Shown one piece after another: positions 63,232-64,000 of a stretch of 64,000 bases of DNA. Under the pieces are notes generated by a model. The model made no database searches. It was not told the origin of the DNA and was given only the letters and a program-made list of their open reading frames with translations. The translations under genes and the position numbers were made by a program. Every line of letters begins with the position of its first letter. Position 1 is the stretch's first letter. Source of the DNA: Alphaproteobacteria bacterium (GTDB lineage Bacteria; Pseudomonadota; Alphaproteobacteria; Rhodobacterales; Rhodobacteraceae); the NCBI GenBank assembly GCA_030425925.1, contig JAUHZO010000003.1, forward strand, positions 310,001-374,000, written 5' to 3'.

Positions 63232-64000
63232 TCACTCGCCCTTCATGGCAGCAAGCGCTGCCTCGCCGCCGACGCTGGCGACGTATTCGGCGGTGACATC
63301 GGCCACCGCGTCGGCAAAGGCCTGTGCTTCTTCGGCGGTCAGGTCGACAAAGGTGTTCTTGGCGTCTCCGCGGGCGCGGTCCACGCCCGCAGCCCCCTTG
63401 GCGTTCCAGGCGGTTTCGGCGTTGTTGCCAAGATCGCAGCCCGACGCGGCGTCCAGAGCGGCGCGCGCCTCGTCCGACAGACCGTTATAGGCCCGCTCGC
63501 CGATCACGGCGAAAAAGCTCAGACGGCCCAGCGGCGCGCCCAGGGTGAAGGCATTGGCCACTTCGTCCAGCTTGAAATCGTCCAGCGTGGACGACCCGGT
63601 GAACACGCCGTCGATCAGGCCGGTCTGCAGCGAGTTGTAGACCTGGTTGATCGGCATCTGGACCGGGGTTGCGCCCAGCGCCTCGGCCACCTTGCCCGCC
63701 GTGGCACCGGCCACGCGGATCTTGAGGCCCTGCAGGTCGGCGGGGGTGCGCACCACCTTGTCCTTCATGATCATGATGTTGGGCTCGGACGTCCACAGCG
63801 CCAGCGGCACGGTGCCCGGGAACTCGCCCGCGATCTCGTCCATGGCGCGGCACAGCGCGTCGGCCCCGCTCTCGCCATCGGCCACGACACCCGGCAGTTC
63901 GACGATCATCGTCTTTTCGAACTGCGACGAGGTGTAGCCGGGCAGGCCCCAGGTGATGTCGGCCGCGCCCTGCACGGCGCGCACATACTGTTCCACCGGG
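63232..64000 (-). CDS. dctP: TRAP transporter substrate-binding protein (second set), partial
   Basis: The C-terminal 255 or so residues of a DctP receptor; the 5' end with the signal peptide lies beyond the window. Visible family marks are GLKIRVAGATAGKVAEALGA with TPVQMPINQVYNSLQTGLID following, the classic DctP signature containing the carboxylate-binding Arg. The product differs clearly from the first DctP. An apparent GTG start at 63996 is an internal codon. Confidence 0.92.
   Translation of the reverse strand, partial: PVEQYVRAVQGAADITWGLPGYTSSQFEKTMIVELPGVVADGESGADALCRAMDEIAGEFPGTVPLALWTSEPNIMIMKDKVVRTPADLQGLKIRVAGATAGKVAEALGATPVQMPINQVYNSLQTGLIDGVFTGSSTLDDFKLDEVANAFTLGAPLGRLSFFAVIGERAYNGLSDEARAALDAASGCDLGNNAETAWNAKGAAGVDRARGDAKNTFVDLTAEEAQAFADAVADVTAEYVASVGGEAALAAMKGE

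Overview
The window is GC-rich, densely packed chromosomal DNA of an alphaproteobacterium, most likely a member of the Roseobacter group (Rhodobacteraceae). The basis is the style of the ribosomal proteins, two TRAP transporter sets, a DUF4212/VC_2705-type acetate symporter, a SBP56/methanethiol-oxidase homologue, a LuxR solo and the many sugar-acid enzymes. No genus is claimed. No prophage, insertion sequence or CRISPR array was found; mobile-looking DNA is limited to short palindromic repeats.

Region 1 (1-14 kb, mostly minus strand) holds the translation and transcription block tuf, tRNA-Trp, secE, nusG, rplK, rplA, rplJ, rplL. It is broken by unrelated genes at four places: a CoA-transferase/hydratase pair and a small secreted protein, a MarR/cytochrome b561 pair, a dipeptide-type ABC binding protein plus a periplasmic nucleotidase, and a DUF4105 (Lnb-type) protein. 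Several of the breaks carry clear intrinsic terminators, including one between secE and nusG.

Region 2 (14-28.8 kb) is mixed: a lipoprotein, a cytochrome P450, AsmA, a SARP/TolB/TPR regulator interrupted by an in-frame TAG, rimO, a methanethiol-oxidase-like protein with a membrane partner, a LuxR solo overlapping a small DNA-binding-like gene, thymidine kinase, and a tightly overlapping operon of diaminopropionate ammonia-lyase, M24 hydrolase and Asp/Glu-racemase-family enzyme.

Region 3 (29-38.7 kb, plus strand) is an acetate locus: acs, adk, DUF4212 subunit, sodium/solute symporter, a cNMP-binding/CBS/DUF294 protein, a small membrane protein, a lone receiver domain, and a fusion of a degenerate sensor kinase with a DnaQ-type exonuclease. 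Acs makes AMP and Adk recycles it; the symporter brings in the substrate; the last four genes look like its signalling module.

Region 4 (38.8-47.5 kb) carries sugar-acid catabolism by a non-phosphorylative route (MR-type dehydratase, XylD-type dehydratase, short-chain dehydrogenase, FAH-family hydrolase, 2-hydroxyacid dehydrogenase, erythronate-dehydrogenase-like protein), with a LysE exporter and a lytic transglycosylase among them.

Region 5 (47.5-64 kb) is a large catabolic cluster: GntR regulator, TRAP transporter, two phytanoyl-CoA-dioxygenase-family oxygenases, UxaA-type dehydratase, four Gfo/Idh/MocA oxidoreductases, an EamA permease, a KDG-kinase-like PfkB enzyme and a second, convergent TRAP transporter cut by the window end. 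The dehydratase and kinase point to 2-keto-3-deoxygluconate as an intermediate; the oxygenases and oxidoreductases suggest an unusual or substituted sugar as substrate. This cluster and the sensor-exonuclease locus are the best candidates for undescribed biology.
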